Shown one piece after another: positions 1 through 8,436 of a stretch of 9,749 nucleotides of DNA. The stretch spans positions 1-9,749 of the forward strand of contig SKOF01000566.1 of assembly GCA_007120155.1 (NCBI GenBank), in the 5' to 3' direction. Origin of the DNA: Thioalkalivibrio sp. Its GTDB lineage: Bacteria > Pseudomonadota > Gammaproteobacteria > Ectothiorhodospirales > Ectothiorhodospiraceae. Made by a program: the position numbers and the translations under genes. The stretch's first letter is position 1. Every line of letters starts with the position of its first letter. The notes beneath the pieces are model-generated. The model made no database searches, was not told where the DNA came from, and saw only the letters and a list, made by a program, of their open reading frames with translations.

Positions 1-1418
1 ACGGTCCCGTCCGGGTGGCGCACATAGGTGCGGTAAACGGGAAAACAGGCGGCCACCTCCAGCAGCACCTGGTAGAGCTCGTGGCGGGTGTAGTCGCGAT
101 GCCGGCGGTGGCGCTCGCAGATCTCCACGAACAGCGACACCAGACGGTTGAGTTCGCTGCCCAGCAGTTCCTTGACCACCTGACGCTTGCAGTCGTGCAC
201 CAGTTCGGCGAAGTCGGCGGCCTCGCCCGTGAGATCCTCCAGCAGCCGGGTCAGCGGCGCCTCGCCCTTCGGGTCCACGAACAGGCCCTGCACCCGATTG
301 AGAAAGTCATATCCGGTGGTCCCGGCCACAGGCCAGTCCTCAGGCAGGGACTCGCCGGGCTCGAGGATCTTTTCCGCCACGACCCAGGCGTCGGGGCAGG
401 CGGCGTGCAGCCTGTGAAAGTAGCGGGTCGGATCGCGCAGGCCGTCCGGATGGTCGATGCGCAGCCCGTGCACCTCGCCCGCACGCGCCCAGCGGATGGG
501 CAGTGCATGGATGGCATCAAACACCTCTTCCTCCTCCACGCGCAGGCCCGCCAGATCGTTGATGTCGAAAAAGCGCCGGTAGCCCAGATCCCGGCCGGCG
601 GTGCGCCACCAGGCCAGCCGGTAATTCTGTTTCTCGATCAGCTCGTCCAGGGCGTCCGGATCCCGGTTGATGCGATCCACCTGATCCCGAATGGCGGTAT
701 CGGCCTCGGGTTCTTCCCCGGCAAGCTGCACCAGCAGGCGACGGATCACGTCCTTGTCACGATGACGCCGCTCCACTGCCCAGCCCAGGGTCACATGGGG
801 ACGCGGCAGGCGCGAGCACGATTCCGCGATGAAACCGAGCAACTCGGAATCACTGGCTGCATAAGCCTTGCAGAGCAGGTCCGACAGGGTGGACGGATCC
901 AGAGGAAAGACGTGGTCGTGGTAATGCAGCGTGAACACACCGTCGCGATAGCGCACCCGCAGCTCCTGTGCCTCCAGGATGCGCCCGTAATGATCGCCCA
1001 GCACCGGCAGGAGCACCTTGTTGGGCCAGCGCTCCTCGGAGGCCTCCCAGTCCACGTCAAAGTACAACGCGTACCGGCTGGACGGGCCATTCTCCAGCAC
1101 GTCCCACCACCAGGGGTTCTGGTCGCCGGCCACGGCCATGTGATTGGGCACGATATCCAGCATCTGACCCATGCCCGCCGCATCCAGGGCATTGCAAAGA
1201 CGTTTGCGCGCAGCCTCCCCGCCCAGCTCCTCGTTGACCCGCGTGGGGTCGACCACGTCGTAACCGTGGGCGCTGCCCCGCACGGCCTGCAGGCAGGGCG
1301 AGAGGTAGACGTGGCTGACCCCGAGTCGGGCGAGGAAGGCGACAACGCCGGTTGCCGCGTCCAGACCGAATTCCGGACGCAGTTGCAGCCGGTAGGTGGC
1401 CACCGGTTCAGGACGCAT
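1..1418 (-). CDS. treY: Malto-oligosyltrehalose synthase TreY, N-terminal part (runs off left edge)
   Basis: TreY (GH13 family) converts the terminal alpha-1,4 link at the reducing end of a malto-oligosaccharide into an alpha,alpha-1,1 link, giving maltooligosyl-trehalose; TreZ then releases trehalose. The start is the ATG at 1418-1416; 472 codons are present and the frame is open to the window edge, so the C-terminal part is missing (family members are usually 700-1000 residues). Visible GH13 regions are DIVPNHM at about 88-94, GLRIDHPDGL at 318-327 with the predicted nucleophile Asp322, and VVAEKIL at 346-352 with the predicted acid/base Glu349. TTGYDF at 367-372 is typical of TreY. The third catalytic Asp should lie outside the window. 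The gene starts inside the end of glgX (11-base overlap, different frame), so the two are very probably co-transcribed and translationally coupled; GlgX products are its likely substrate. A weak GGTGG-type ribosome site precedes the ATG. Confidence 0.96.
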   Translation of the reverse strand, partial: MRPEPVATYRLQLRPEFGLDAATGVVAFLARLGVSHVYLSPCLQAVRGSAHGYDVVDPTRVNEELGGEAARKRLCNALDAAGMGQMLDIVPNHMAVAGDQNPWWWDVLENGPSSRYALYFDVDWEASEERWPNKVLLPVLGDHYGRILEAQELRVRYRDGVFTLHYHDHVFPLDPSTLSDLLCKAYAASDSELLGFIAESCSRLPRPHVTLGWAVERRHRDKDVIRRLLVQLAGEEPEADTAIRDQVDRINRDPDALDELIEKQNYRLAWWRTAGRDLGYRRFFDINDLAGLRVEEEEVFDAIHALPIRWARAGEVHGLRIDHPDGLRDPTRYFHRLHAACPDAWVVAEKILEPGESLPEDWPVAGTTGYDFLNRVQGLFVDPKGEAPLTRLLEDLTGEAADFAELVHDCKRQVVKELLGSELNRLVSLFVEICERHRRHRDYTRHELYQVLLEVAACFPVYRTYVRHPDGT

Positions 1419-3552
1419 GACGCAACACCACCACCGATCGGGCTTCCACCCGAAGATTCGCCCCTGCCGCCAACGACTGCTCTCCCCCGAGCCAACCCTC
1501 GGCGGTGTCCAGTTCCTTCACCCATTCGTGCCCCCACTTATCCTGTGGCAGAGTGAATTCGAGGGGCTCGTGGTAGGCATTGAAGATCAGATAGAAACTG
1601 TCGTCCTCGATGTGCCCACCCCCGGGGTCCGGCGCAGGGATGGCCCGCCCGTTGAGAAATACCGCCAGTGACTTTGCGAAGTCCTCCCCCCAGTGTTCCT
1701 CGGCCATCTGCTCTCCGTCCACCGTGAACCACGTGATGTCCTTGATGTCACTGCCGTGGATCGCCTGCCCCTGAAACCACCGGCGGCGGCGGAACACCGG
1801 ATGATCGTGCTGGAACCGGATCAGGCGCCGGGTGAAATCCAGCAGGTCGCCGTCCCGATTTTCCCAGTCGTACCAGGCGATCTCGTTGTCCTGGCAATAG
1901 GCATTGTTGTTGCCCTGCTGGGTGCGGCCGAACTCGTCGCCCCCGAGCAGCATGGGTACCCCCTGGGACAGAAACAGAGTCACCAGAAAGTTGCGCTGCT
2001 GGCACGCACGCAGGGCATTGATGTCGGGATCGTCCGTGGGTCCCTCCGCGCCGCAGTTCCAGGAACGGTTGTCGTCCGTGCCGTCACGGTTGTCCTCACC
2101 GTTGGCGTCGTTGTGCTTCTCGTTGTAGGAGACCAGATCGCGCAGGGTGAAGCCGTCGTGGGCGGTGACGAAATTGATGCTGGCATGAGGCAGCCGGGAA
2201 GAGGATTCGTAGAGATCGGAACTGCCGGTGAAGCGGTAGGCGAATTCGCCGAGGGTGCGATCCTCGCCGCGCCAGAAATCACGCACCGTGTCCCGATACC
2301 GGCCATTCCACTCGGACCACAGGGGCGGGAAGTTGCCCACCTGGTAACCGCCCTCGCCGATGTCCCAGGGCTCGGCGATGAGCTTGACCTGGCTGATCAC
2401 GGGATCCTGCTGGATGATGTCGAAGAATGCCGACAGGCGATCCACCTCGTGCAGCTCGCGCGCCAGCGTCGAGGCCAGGTCGAAACGAAAACCGTCCACG
2501 TGCATCTCCAGCACCCAGTAGCGCAGGGAGTCCATGATCAGCTGCAGGACGTGGGGGTGGCGCATGTTCAGGCTGTTGCCCGTGCCGGTGTAGTCCATGT
2601 AATGGCGCGGATCGTCGGGCATCAGGCGATAGTAGGCCGCGTTGTCCAGACCCTTGAGACTCAGCATGGGCCCCCGGTGGTTGCCCTCGCTGGTGTGGTT
2701 GTAAACCACGTCCAGGATCACCTCCAGACCGGCCCCGTGCAGGGCCTTGACCATCTCCCTGAACTCCCGCACCTGCCCGCCCGGCGTCGTATCCGCCGCG
2801 TACTCGTTGTGGGGCGCGAAGTAGCCGATGCTGCTGTAGCCCCAGTAATTGCGCAGACCCTTTTCCTGCAGGTGGGCGTAATGGATGAACTGGTGAACGG
2901 GCATGAGTTCCACGGCGGTTATGCCCAGCCCCGTGAGGTACTCCAGCGCCGCCGAATGGCCGAGCCCCGCATAGGTGCCCCGCAGTTCCTCGGGGATCTC
3001 CGGATGTCTGACGGAAAAGCCCTTGACGTGCGTCTCATAGATGACGGTTTCGTGCCATGGGATCCGCGGATGCCGGTCGTCCCCCCAGTCAAAGGCCGGA
3101 TCCGTGACCACGGACTTCGGCACAAACGGCGCATTGTCCGCGTCGTTGAACGAATCCTCCGAATCATCGAAGCGGTAGGGAAACACCGCCTCGTCCCAGG
3201 TGACCTGGCCGTCCACCGCCTTGGCATAAGGATCGAGCAGCAGCTTGGCGGGATTGCAGCGCAGACCCCGGGCCGGGTCCCAAGGCCCATGCACACGGTA
3301 CCCGTAGCGCTGTCCCGGTCCGACACCGGGCAGGTAACCATGCCAGCAGTTGGCGGTCACCTCGTGCAGTTCATGGACCTGCGTCTGGTTGCCCTGTTCG
3401 TCCAGCAGGCACAGCTCCACCCGCTCCGCCACCTCCGAGAACACGGAGAAATTGGTTCCCTCTCCGTCCCAGGTGGCACCCAGCGGATACGGTTCCCCGG
3501 GCAGCACTGCCGTGGCGGGAGGGTCTTCACCGGGGTCGATGGTCTGGTCCAT
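1408..3552 (-). CDS. glgX: Glycogen debranching enzyme GlgX/TreX (isoamylase type)
   Basis: This 714-residue enzyme hydrolyses alpha-1,6 branch links in glycogen or limit dextrin, releasing linear malto-oligosaccharides. Residues about 20-110 form the N-terminal CBM48-like domain (EPYPLGATWDGEGTNFSVFS region), followed by the GH13_11 barrel. The four GH13 regions are intact: DVVYNHT at 281-287, GFRFDLAS at 354-361 (nucleophile Asp358), LIAEPWD at 391-397 (acid/base Glu394) and FVTAHDGF at 461-468 (transition-state Asp466). GGDEFGRTQQGNNNAYCQDN at 537-556 is also characteristic of debranching enzymes. The length is normal for the family. The ATG at 3552 is chosen because GGGAG lies six bases upstream and the protein begins just before CBM48. 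It is first in a glgX-treY operon, so here it probably feeds trehalose synthesis rather than only glycogen breakdown. GlgX and archaeal-type TreX cannot be separated by motif alone; the context would suit the name TreX. Confidence 0.96.
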   Translation of the reverse strand: MDQTIDPGEDPPATAVLPGEPYPLGATWDGEGTNFSVFSEVAERVELCLLDEQGNQTQVHELHEVTANCWHGYLPGVGPGQRYGYRVHGPWDPARGLRCNPAKLLLDPYAKAVDGQVTWDEAVFPYRFDDSEDSFNDADNAPFVPKSVVTDPAFDWGDDRHPRIPWHETVIYETHVKGFSVRHPEIPEELRGTYAGLGHSAALEYLTGLGITAVELMPVHQFIHYAHLQEKGLRNYWGYSSIGYFAPHNEYAADTTPGGQVREFREMVKALHGAGLEVILDVVYNHTSEGNHRGPMLSLKGLDNAAYYRLMPDDPRHYMDYTGTGNSLNMRHPHVLQLIMDSLRYWVLEMHVDGFRFDLASTLARELHEVDRLSAFFDIIQQDPVISQVKLIAEPWDIGEGGYQVGNFPPLWSEWNGRYRDTVRDFWRGEDRTLGEFAYRFTGSSDLYESSSRLPHASINFVTAHDGFTLRDLVSYNEKHNDANGEDNRDGTDDNRSWNCGAEGPTDDPDINALRACQQRNFLVTLFLSQGVPMLLGGDEFGRTQQGNNNAYCQDNEIAWYDWENRDGDLLDFTRRLIRFQHDHPVFRRRRWFQGQAIHGSDIKDITWFTVDGEQMAEEHWGEDFAKSLAVFLNGRAIPAPDPGGGHIEDDSFYLIFNAYHEPLEFTLPQDKWGHEWVKELDTAEGWLGGEQSLAAGANLRVEARSVVVLRHAS

Positions 3553-3650
3553 ATGACACTCCCGTTAACGCGCATGTCTCAGCAAGGGCCGCGATTGAAT
3601 GCGGCTTCCAGGCCCGTCTCGCACCGTCTCCGGAAGGAGGAGCGCCACCT

Positions 3651-3731
3651 CGTAGGGCGGATAAGCGAAGCGCATCCGCCAAACCCTTATCGAGGGTGTG
3701 CCGGATGCGGCTTCGCCTTATCCGGCCTACG
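3651..3731. repeat. Inverted pair of REP elements (BIME-like), family GTAG-GGCGGATAA
   Basis: Two REP-like units face each other. The left unit starts with GTAG (3652-3655) followed by a hairpin with a perfect 7-bp stem, GGCGGAT (3656-3662) with ATCCGCC (3674-3680). The right unit is the mirror image: GCCGGAT (3700-3706) pairs with ATCCGGC (3720-3726), an inner GGC/GCC stem caps it, and CTAC (the complement of GTAG) ends it at 3727-3730. The reverse complement of the right unit closely matches the left one, and a 19-base spacer separates them. A conserved GTAG head plus an imperfect palindrome is the definition of REP, and an opposed pair is a BIME. From memory, the right unit closely resembles the E. 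coli Y-type REP. The pair lies in the 324-base gap between the divergent genes glgX and the DUF5752 gene, about 100 bases upstream of the glgX start. Confidence 0.85.
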
Positions 3732-3829
3732 AGTTCTGTGGTGCGACATGCGGCCTGGATCATCACTTCAATCACTATGCGCCGAATGACCCCGGAATTA
3801 AACCGCCCGGCAAAGCGGGTTCACCAGAC

Positions 3830-3835
3830 TACAAT
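3830..3835 (+). promoter_or_regulatory. Possible -10 box for the DUF5752-treT operon
   Basis: TACAAT matches the sigma-70 -10 consensus at five of six positions and lies about 40 bases upstream of the chosen start of the DUF5752 gene, giving a short leader. No convincing -35 hexamer is found 16-18 bases upstream (CCGGCA region), so the call is weak. The rest of the gap (3553-3876) holds the REP pair; no clear promoter for glgX was found on the other strand. Confidence 0.3.
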
Positions 3836-3866
3836 CAAGAGCATGATCGCCTTCCCCCTCGTTGCC

Positions 3867-3872
3867 AGGAGG
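3867..3872 (+). promoter_or_regulatory. Ribosome binding site that favours a GTG start
   Basis: AGGAGG is a perfect Shine-Dalgarno core four bases before GTG at 3877. The in-frame TTG at 3862 lies upstream of it and the in-frame ATG at 3895 is 22 bases downstream, too far. The site therefore decides for GTG 3877, though the spacing is slightly short. Confidence 0.7.
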
Positions 3873-3876
3873 CTCC

Positions 3877-4568
3877 GTGCAGAACGTTACCAACATGTCA
3901 GCCAGTGCAGGCAACACACCTGCCTTCGCGGTCAAGGACTGTGCCCTGATTGCCATCTCCACGGGGCGCCGCGCCCACACGCTGGGGGAGATGTGCGAAC
4001 ACCTCCAGACCGTGAGCATCGACAGCGTCTACTACCACTTCTGGGGCGGGCTGATCCAGGCGCGTTTCGACGAGCGCGAATACAACAACGACTTTGCCTC
4101 CTGGGTGCGACATGCCCTGCACGACGCCCCCTTGGCCGAGCGTCTGGCCGTGCTCGACCCCACGGACTTCGCCGACCTGGAGGATCTGCGCCGTGAGCTG
4201 CTGGAACTCATGGAACAGCGCCTGGACGAGAGCGAGTCGCTGCACTGGATGCGGGCCACGCGGACCTTTGAATTCATCCGCTCCCAGATCGTCATCTTTG
4301 ACACGCGCCATCGCATCCGGTCTCCCGAGCAACTGGCCGAGGTCATCCCGCAACTCTCCACCGGCAGCGTCTTCTATCACTTCATCGACGCGAGGCGCCG
4401 CGTGCCGGATCACCTGGATGACTTCCGCGAATGGCTCTCGGTGTTCGGGGAACGCTACGCCGGCCTGCGCGATCAGCTGGCGGGCGTGGAACCCTATTTT
4501 TCCTCCATGACCGAGATCCGCGAGCGCCTCACGCGGGCGCTTGCACTCGCCGCATCCGGGGAATCCCC

Positions 4569-4572
<4 letters not shown>
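3877..4572 (+). CDS. DUF5752 family protein, two-lobed, partner gene of treT
   Basis: A protein of 231 residues from GTG 3877, with no signal peptide or membrane segment, so probably cytoplasmic. I recognise it as resembling the DUF5752 family, which has no established function; this is from memory and less certain than the enzyme calls. The sequence shows an internal duplication. Lobe 1 (about 21-108) and lobe 2 (about 136-222) both run from a hydrophobic strand (CALIAIST; SQIVIFDT), through a short helix, to an S-V-aromatic-Y-H-F motif (SVYYHF at 50-55; SVFYHF at 164-169), then an F..W pair (Phe73/Trp76; Phe183/Trp186) and a D/E-P turn (94-95; 205-206). A charged helix of about 25 residues links the lobes. 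The stop overlaps the treT start in ATGA, so the two products are made together. This suggests a job tied to TreT, such as a subunit, regulator or sugar sensor, but nothing in the sequence proves a reaction. Confidence 0.85.
4558..4568 (+). promoter_or_regulatory. Small hairpin covering the treT ribosome site
   Basis: GGGG (4558-4561) and CCCC (4565-4568) can form a four-pair hairpin with an AAT loop ending directly before the treT ATG. The GGGGA is the only Shine-Dalgarno-like sequence there. A ribosome finishing the upstream gene at 4572 would open the hairpin, which fits coupled translation. The stem is short, so its importance is uncertain. Confidence 0.35.
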
Positions 4573-5810
<1,238 letters not shown>

Positions 5811-5820
5811 GGGCTTTCTT

Positions 5821-6065
5821 TTTTGCCACAGAGGTCACAGAGGTCACAGAGAAAAGAAAAAAAGATCTCTCTCGCAAAGGCGCGAAGCACGCCAAGGAAC
5901 CCGAAAAAATGCGTAGGTTGGGGTGAGGAACGAACCCCAACATGCGATGCCTCATCCCGGCCAATGTTGTTGGGGTTCGCGCTGCTCACCCCAACCTACG
6001 TATTTCCTGGTTTCATTCGCGTGCTTTGCGAGAGAACTGCCTTCTCTGTGCCCTCTGTAGCAAAA
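5821..6065. repeat. Nested inverted repeat with CACAGAGGT-type outer arms
   Basis: The outer left arm (5821-5853) starts TTTTGCC and carries the 9-mer CACAGAGGT twice (5827-5835, 5836-5844) plus a partial third copy (5845-5851). The outer right arm (6042-6065) is its inverted counterpart with one 9-mer fewer; apart from that, about 22 of 24 bases match. A second pair of arms lies inside: CTCTCGCAAAG (5869-5879) is perfectly complementary to CTTTGCGAGAG (6024-6034). After it the left side carries a few extra bases (GCGCGAA region) that the right lacks. The centre is occupied by a REP pair. I recall such CACAGAG / CGCAAAG repeats as dispersed elements in several proteobacterial genomes, but cannot check copy number here. 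It fills most of the gap between the convergent genes treT and the transpeptidase gene, and as RNA could fold into long hairpins that end transcription from both sides. No clear target-site duplication flanks it. Confidence 0.85.
5913..5999. repeat. Inverted pair of REP elements (BIME-like), family GTAG-GTTGGGGT
   Basis: The left unit is GTAG (5913-5916) followed by a hairpin whose 8-bp stem is perfect: GTTGGGGT (5917-5924) with ACCCCAAC (5934-5941). The right unit is the mirror image: GTTGGGGT (5969-5976), ACCCCAAC (5988-5995), then CTAC (5996-5999). A spacer of 27 bases separates them. The GTAG head is shared with the pair at 3651-3731, but the stem sequence is different, so this is a second REP family. 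It sits exactly in the core of the larger inverted repeat 5821-6065. Confidence 0.87.
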
Positions 6066-6217
6066 CCGCCTTTCAGCAGATCCGGAACAGCGGGTTCGTC
6101 ATGGGAAATGCATAGTCCACTGTGCCCGGTGTGAGCGTGTCTTCCGTCTTTCACCTCCAGTGCCCAGATCGGCGGCCGCAGTAGAACGGTGGTGAGAGAT
6201 GCGGGCTGGCCTCGCAC
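6066..6217. other. Non-coding remainder of the convergent gap, nothing recognised
   Basis: Between the nested repeat and the stop codon of the transpeptidase gene there are about 150 bases in which I find no credible gene, tRNA, hairpin followed by a T-run, or repeat. The short open frames crossing it have no ribosome site and extend into the repeat. Confidence 0.5.
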
Positions 6218-6952
6218 CTACTCGACAATCACTACCAGCGTCCCCTGCGGCACCCGATCAAACAGCTCGATCACATCCGTGTTGGTCATGCGCACGCAAC
6301 CATCCGATGCCGGCCGTCCGATGCGTCCCTCCTCATCGGTGCCATGGATATAAATGAAGCGTTGAAACGAATCGATCCCGTCGCCCCGGTTGACACCCTC
6401 TTCCAGGCCGTCCAGCCACAGGATGCGGGAGGTGATGTTGTCATCGGGACTGCGCTCCCCCGGGCCGTTGAGTATGCGGGCCACTTCACCGGTGTTTCGC
6501 CGTCCCCGGAAGATGGTGCCGGGCGGGGCCTGGTCGCCGATGCGGCGCCGCACCTGATGCACGCCCAGGGGCGTCCTCAGGCTGCCGTCCCGGTTGCCGA
6601 CGCCGAAGCGCGACGTGGACACGGGATAGTGCTGCATGGGCAGACCGCGTTCGAACCGGTAGAGGCGCTGCTCCCCCACGCGCACGATCAGCACCGGGTC
6701 ACGGATCCGGTCCGGATAGGTCCGGGCGAGGTCATCGAGTATGTGTCGGTACCAGGTGCTCATGGGCATGAAGTAGGCGTTGTACGTATCCCGGCCGTCC
6801 CACCAGGCCGTAGCCGACAGCGGCAGCCAGGCGGACAGCCCGATCAGACAGACGCCCAGACCCGCGAGAACGCCATGGCACCGGCCATCACGTGTTGTTG
6901 TACAGGTCCAGATGGGCGTATTCCCGCGCCTTTTTCTGCTTGGCCAGATCAT
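6218..6952 (-). CDS. YkuD-type L,D-transpeptidase, exported or membrane-anchored
   Basis: A 244-residue protein with a C-terminal YkuD catalytic domain (about 86-243). Such enzymes use a cysteine to make or cleave L,D peptide bonds in peptidoglycan, or to attach proteins to it, in the periplasm. The signature is complete: HGT at 203-205 (His203) and SDGCVRM at 216-222 with nucleophile Cys219 and Arg221. A hydrophobic stretch (about 27-48, GVLAGLGVCLIGLSAWLPL) after a basic N-terminus (KRRG) looks like a signal peptide or anchor. The only in-frame ATG before that stretch is at 6952, which places the first 65 bases inside the 3' end of purF; the next in-frame ATG (residue 62) would remove the export signal. 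The Shine-Dalgarno before 6952 is poor, so the start is uncertain. The gene follows purF on the same strand and is likely its last co-transcribed partner. Whether it is a cross-linker or a lipoprotein attacher cannot be told. Confidence 0.9.
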   Translation of the reverse strand: MIWPSRKRRGNTPIWTCTTTRDGRCHGVLAGLGVCLIGLSAWLPLSATAWWDGRDTYNAYFMPMSTWYRHILDDLARTYPDRIRDPVLIVRVGEQRLYRFERGLPMQHYPVSTSRFGVGNRDGSLRTPLGVHQVRRRIGDQAPPGTIFRGRRNTGEVARILNGPGERSPDDNITSRILWLDGLEEGVNRGDGIDSFQRFIYIHGTDEEGRIGRPASDGCVRMTNTDVIELFDRVPQGTLVVIVE

Positions 6953-8399
6953 TGCGCCGCTGCTTGAGGTAGTCCAGGTACTCCGGCCCTACGCCCGTCA
7001 CGTAATCGCCGTCAAAGACCGAGCAGTCGAAACGGGTGAGCTTCGGATTGCCCTTGCGAACCGCGTGGACCAGGTCATCAAGATCCTGGTAGATGAGCCG
7101 GTCCGCTGCGATGGCATGGCAGATTTCTTCCACCGTCCGCCCGTGGGCGATCAGTTCATCGGCGGCCGGCATGTCGATGCCGTAGACATTGGGGTATCGG
7201 ATGGGCGGCGCCGCCGAAGCAAAATAGACTTTCTTCGCACCGGCCTCCCGGGCCATCATCACGATCTCGCGCGAGGTCGTCCCGCGCACGATGGAATCAT
7301 CCACCAGCAGCACGTTTTTGCCCTTGAATTCCAGCGCGATGGCGTTGAGCTTGTGGCGCACCGACTTACGCCGCTGGGTCTGTCCCGGCATGATGAAGGT
7401 GCGGCCGATGTAGCGGTTCTTGATGAAACCCTCCCGGTACTTGAGATCCATCTCGTGGGCCATCTCGATGGCCACGGTGCGCCCCGTATCCGGGATGGGA
7501 ATGATCACGTCGATATCGTGATCCGGCCATTCGCGCAGAATCTTCTTGCCCAGGCGGGTGCCCATGCGCATGCGCGCACGGTGGACGAACACATCGTCGA
7601 TCACCGAATCGGGGCGGGCGAAGTAGACATACTCGAAGATGCAGGGCGAGAACACCAGATCGCTGTCGGCGCACACCTTACTGTGCACCTTCGCCTGCGC
7701 GTCGACGAACACCGCCTCGCCCGGCGCCAGATCACGCACCAGGTGAAACCCCAGCGTATCCAGGGCCACGCTCTCTGAGGCCAGCATGAACTCCTCGCCT
7801 TCCGGCCCCTCCCTGCTGCCCAGCACCACCGGACGGATGCCGTGGGGGTCGCGAAAGGCCAGGATGCCGCGTCCGGCCACCATGGCCACCACCGCGTAGG
7901 CACCCTGGCAGCGGCGGTGCACACCGGCCACCGCCTGGAAGATATCGTCCGCGTCCAGGGCCAGGTGATCCGCCTTGAGCAGTTCCTGGGCAAACACGTT
8001 GAGGAGGATCTCCGAGTCCGACTCCGTGTTGATATGGCGCCGGTCCTGCTGGAACAATTCGCGCTTGAGTTCCTGGGCGTTGGTGAGATTTCCGTTGTGA
8101 CCCAGGGCGATGCCGTAGGGAGAATTCACATAGAAGGGCTGGGCCTCGGCCGAGGAGGCGCTGCCCGCGGTGGGGTAGCGCACATGGCCGATACCCATAT
8201 TGCCGGTCAGGTTGCGCATGTGCTTCTCGTGGAACACGTCGCGTACCAGGCCATTGTCCTTGCGAAGATGCAGATGCCCATCCTCGTCGCAGGTGACGAT
8301 GCCCGCGGCGTCCTGCCCGCGATGCTGCAGCACCAGCAATGCGTCGTAGAGCGCCTGGTTGACAGGACTTCGACTGACGATTCCTACAATGCCGCACAT
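6888..8399 (-). CDS. purF: Amidophosphoribosyltransferase PurF
   Basis: PurF transfers the amide nitrogen of glutamine to PRPP, giving 5-phosphoribosylamine, the first committed step of purine synthesis in the cytoplasm. The 503-residue length equals the E. coli-type enzyme. The N-terminal glutaminase domain begins MCGIVGI, so Cys2 becomes the nucleophile after Met removal; there is no propeptide, unlike the Bacillus type. Other visible elements are LQHRGQDAAGI (24-34), GHVRYPTAG (71-79), HNGNLTN (101-107) and ESDSE (126-130). The phosphoribosyltransferase domain carries the PRPP motif VLLVDDSIVRGTT at 363-375. No Fe-S cysteine cluster of the Bacillus type is evident. The start has a good ribosome site, GGAGG with five bases before the ATG. 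It lies 37 bases after cvpA, in the conserved order dedD-cvpA-purF. No clear PurR operator of the E. coli kind was seen upstream of cvpA. Confidence 0.98.
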   Translation of the reverse strand: MCGIVGIVSRSPVNQALYDALLVLQHRGQDAAGIVTCDEDGHLHLRKDNGLVRDVFHEKHMRNLTGNMGIGHVRYPTAGSASSAEAQPFYVNSPYGIALGHNGNLTNAQELKRELFQQDRRHINTESDSEILLNVFAQELLKADHLALDADDIFQAVAGVHRRCQGAYAVVAMVAGRGILAFRDPHGIRPVVLGSREGPEGEEFMLASESVALDTLGFHLVRDLAPGEAVFVDAQAKVHSKVCADSDLVFSPCIFEYVYFARPDSVIDDVFVHRARMRMGTRLGKKILREWPDHDIDVIIPIPDTGRTVAIEMAHEMDLKYREGFIKNRYIGRTFIMPGQTQRRKSVRHKLNAIALEFKGKNVLLVDDSIVRGTTSREIVMMAREAGAKKVYFASAAPPIRYPNVYGIDMPAADELIAHGRTVEEICHAIAADRLIYQDLDDLVHAVRKGNPKLTRFDCSVFDGDYVTGVGPEYLDYLKQRRNDLAKQKKAREYAHLDLYNNT

Positions 8400-8436
8400 G
8401 CGACCCTCCGGGAGACTTCAAACACACACAGGACCT

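Noticed and set aside
15..1556. Long plus-strand open frame (513 codons) opposite treY
   Set aside because: It lies antisense to an unmistakable TreY with intact motifs. Its translation is low in complexity order, has no recognisable domain and is explained by GC-rich codon bias of the real gene.
1693..3789. Plus-strand open frame of about 700 codons opposite glgX
   Set aside because: GlgX on the minus strand has all four catalytic regions and a good ribosome site. The opposing frame has no domain, no ribosome site and runs through the REP pair.
3862..3897. Start of the DUF5752 gene at TTG 3862 or ATG 3895
   Set aside because: TTG 3862 lies upstream of the AGGAGG site and ATG 3895 is 22 bases beyond it; GTG 3877 is the only start within reach.
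5815..5853. Simple intrinsic terminator after treT
   Set aside because: The T-run precedes the repeat arm instead of following a hairpin. Termination by the larger palindrome is possible but not shown by a standard hairpin plus T-run.
5821..6065. CRISPR array or insertion sequence
   Set aside because: Repeats are inverted about one centre rather than regularly spaced direct repeats with unique spacers, and there is no transposase gene or clear target duplication.
6780..7778. Plus-strand open frame opposite purF
   Set aside because: PurF is certain on the minus strand; the opposing frame has no recognisable content.
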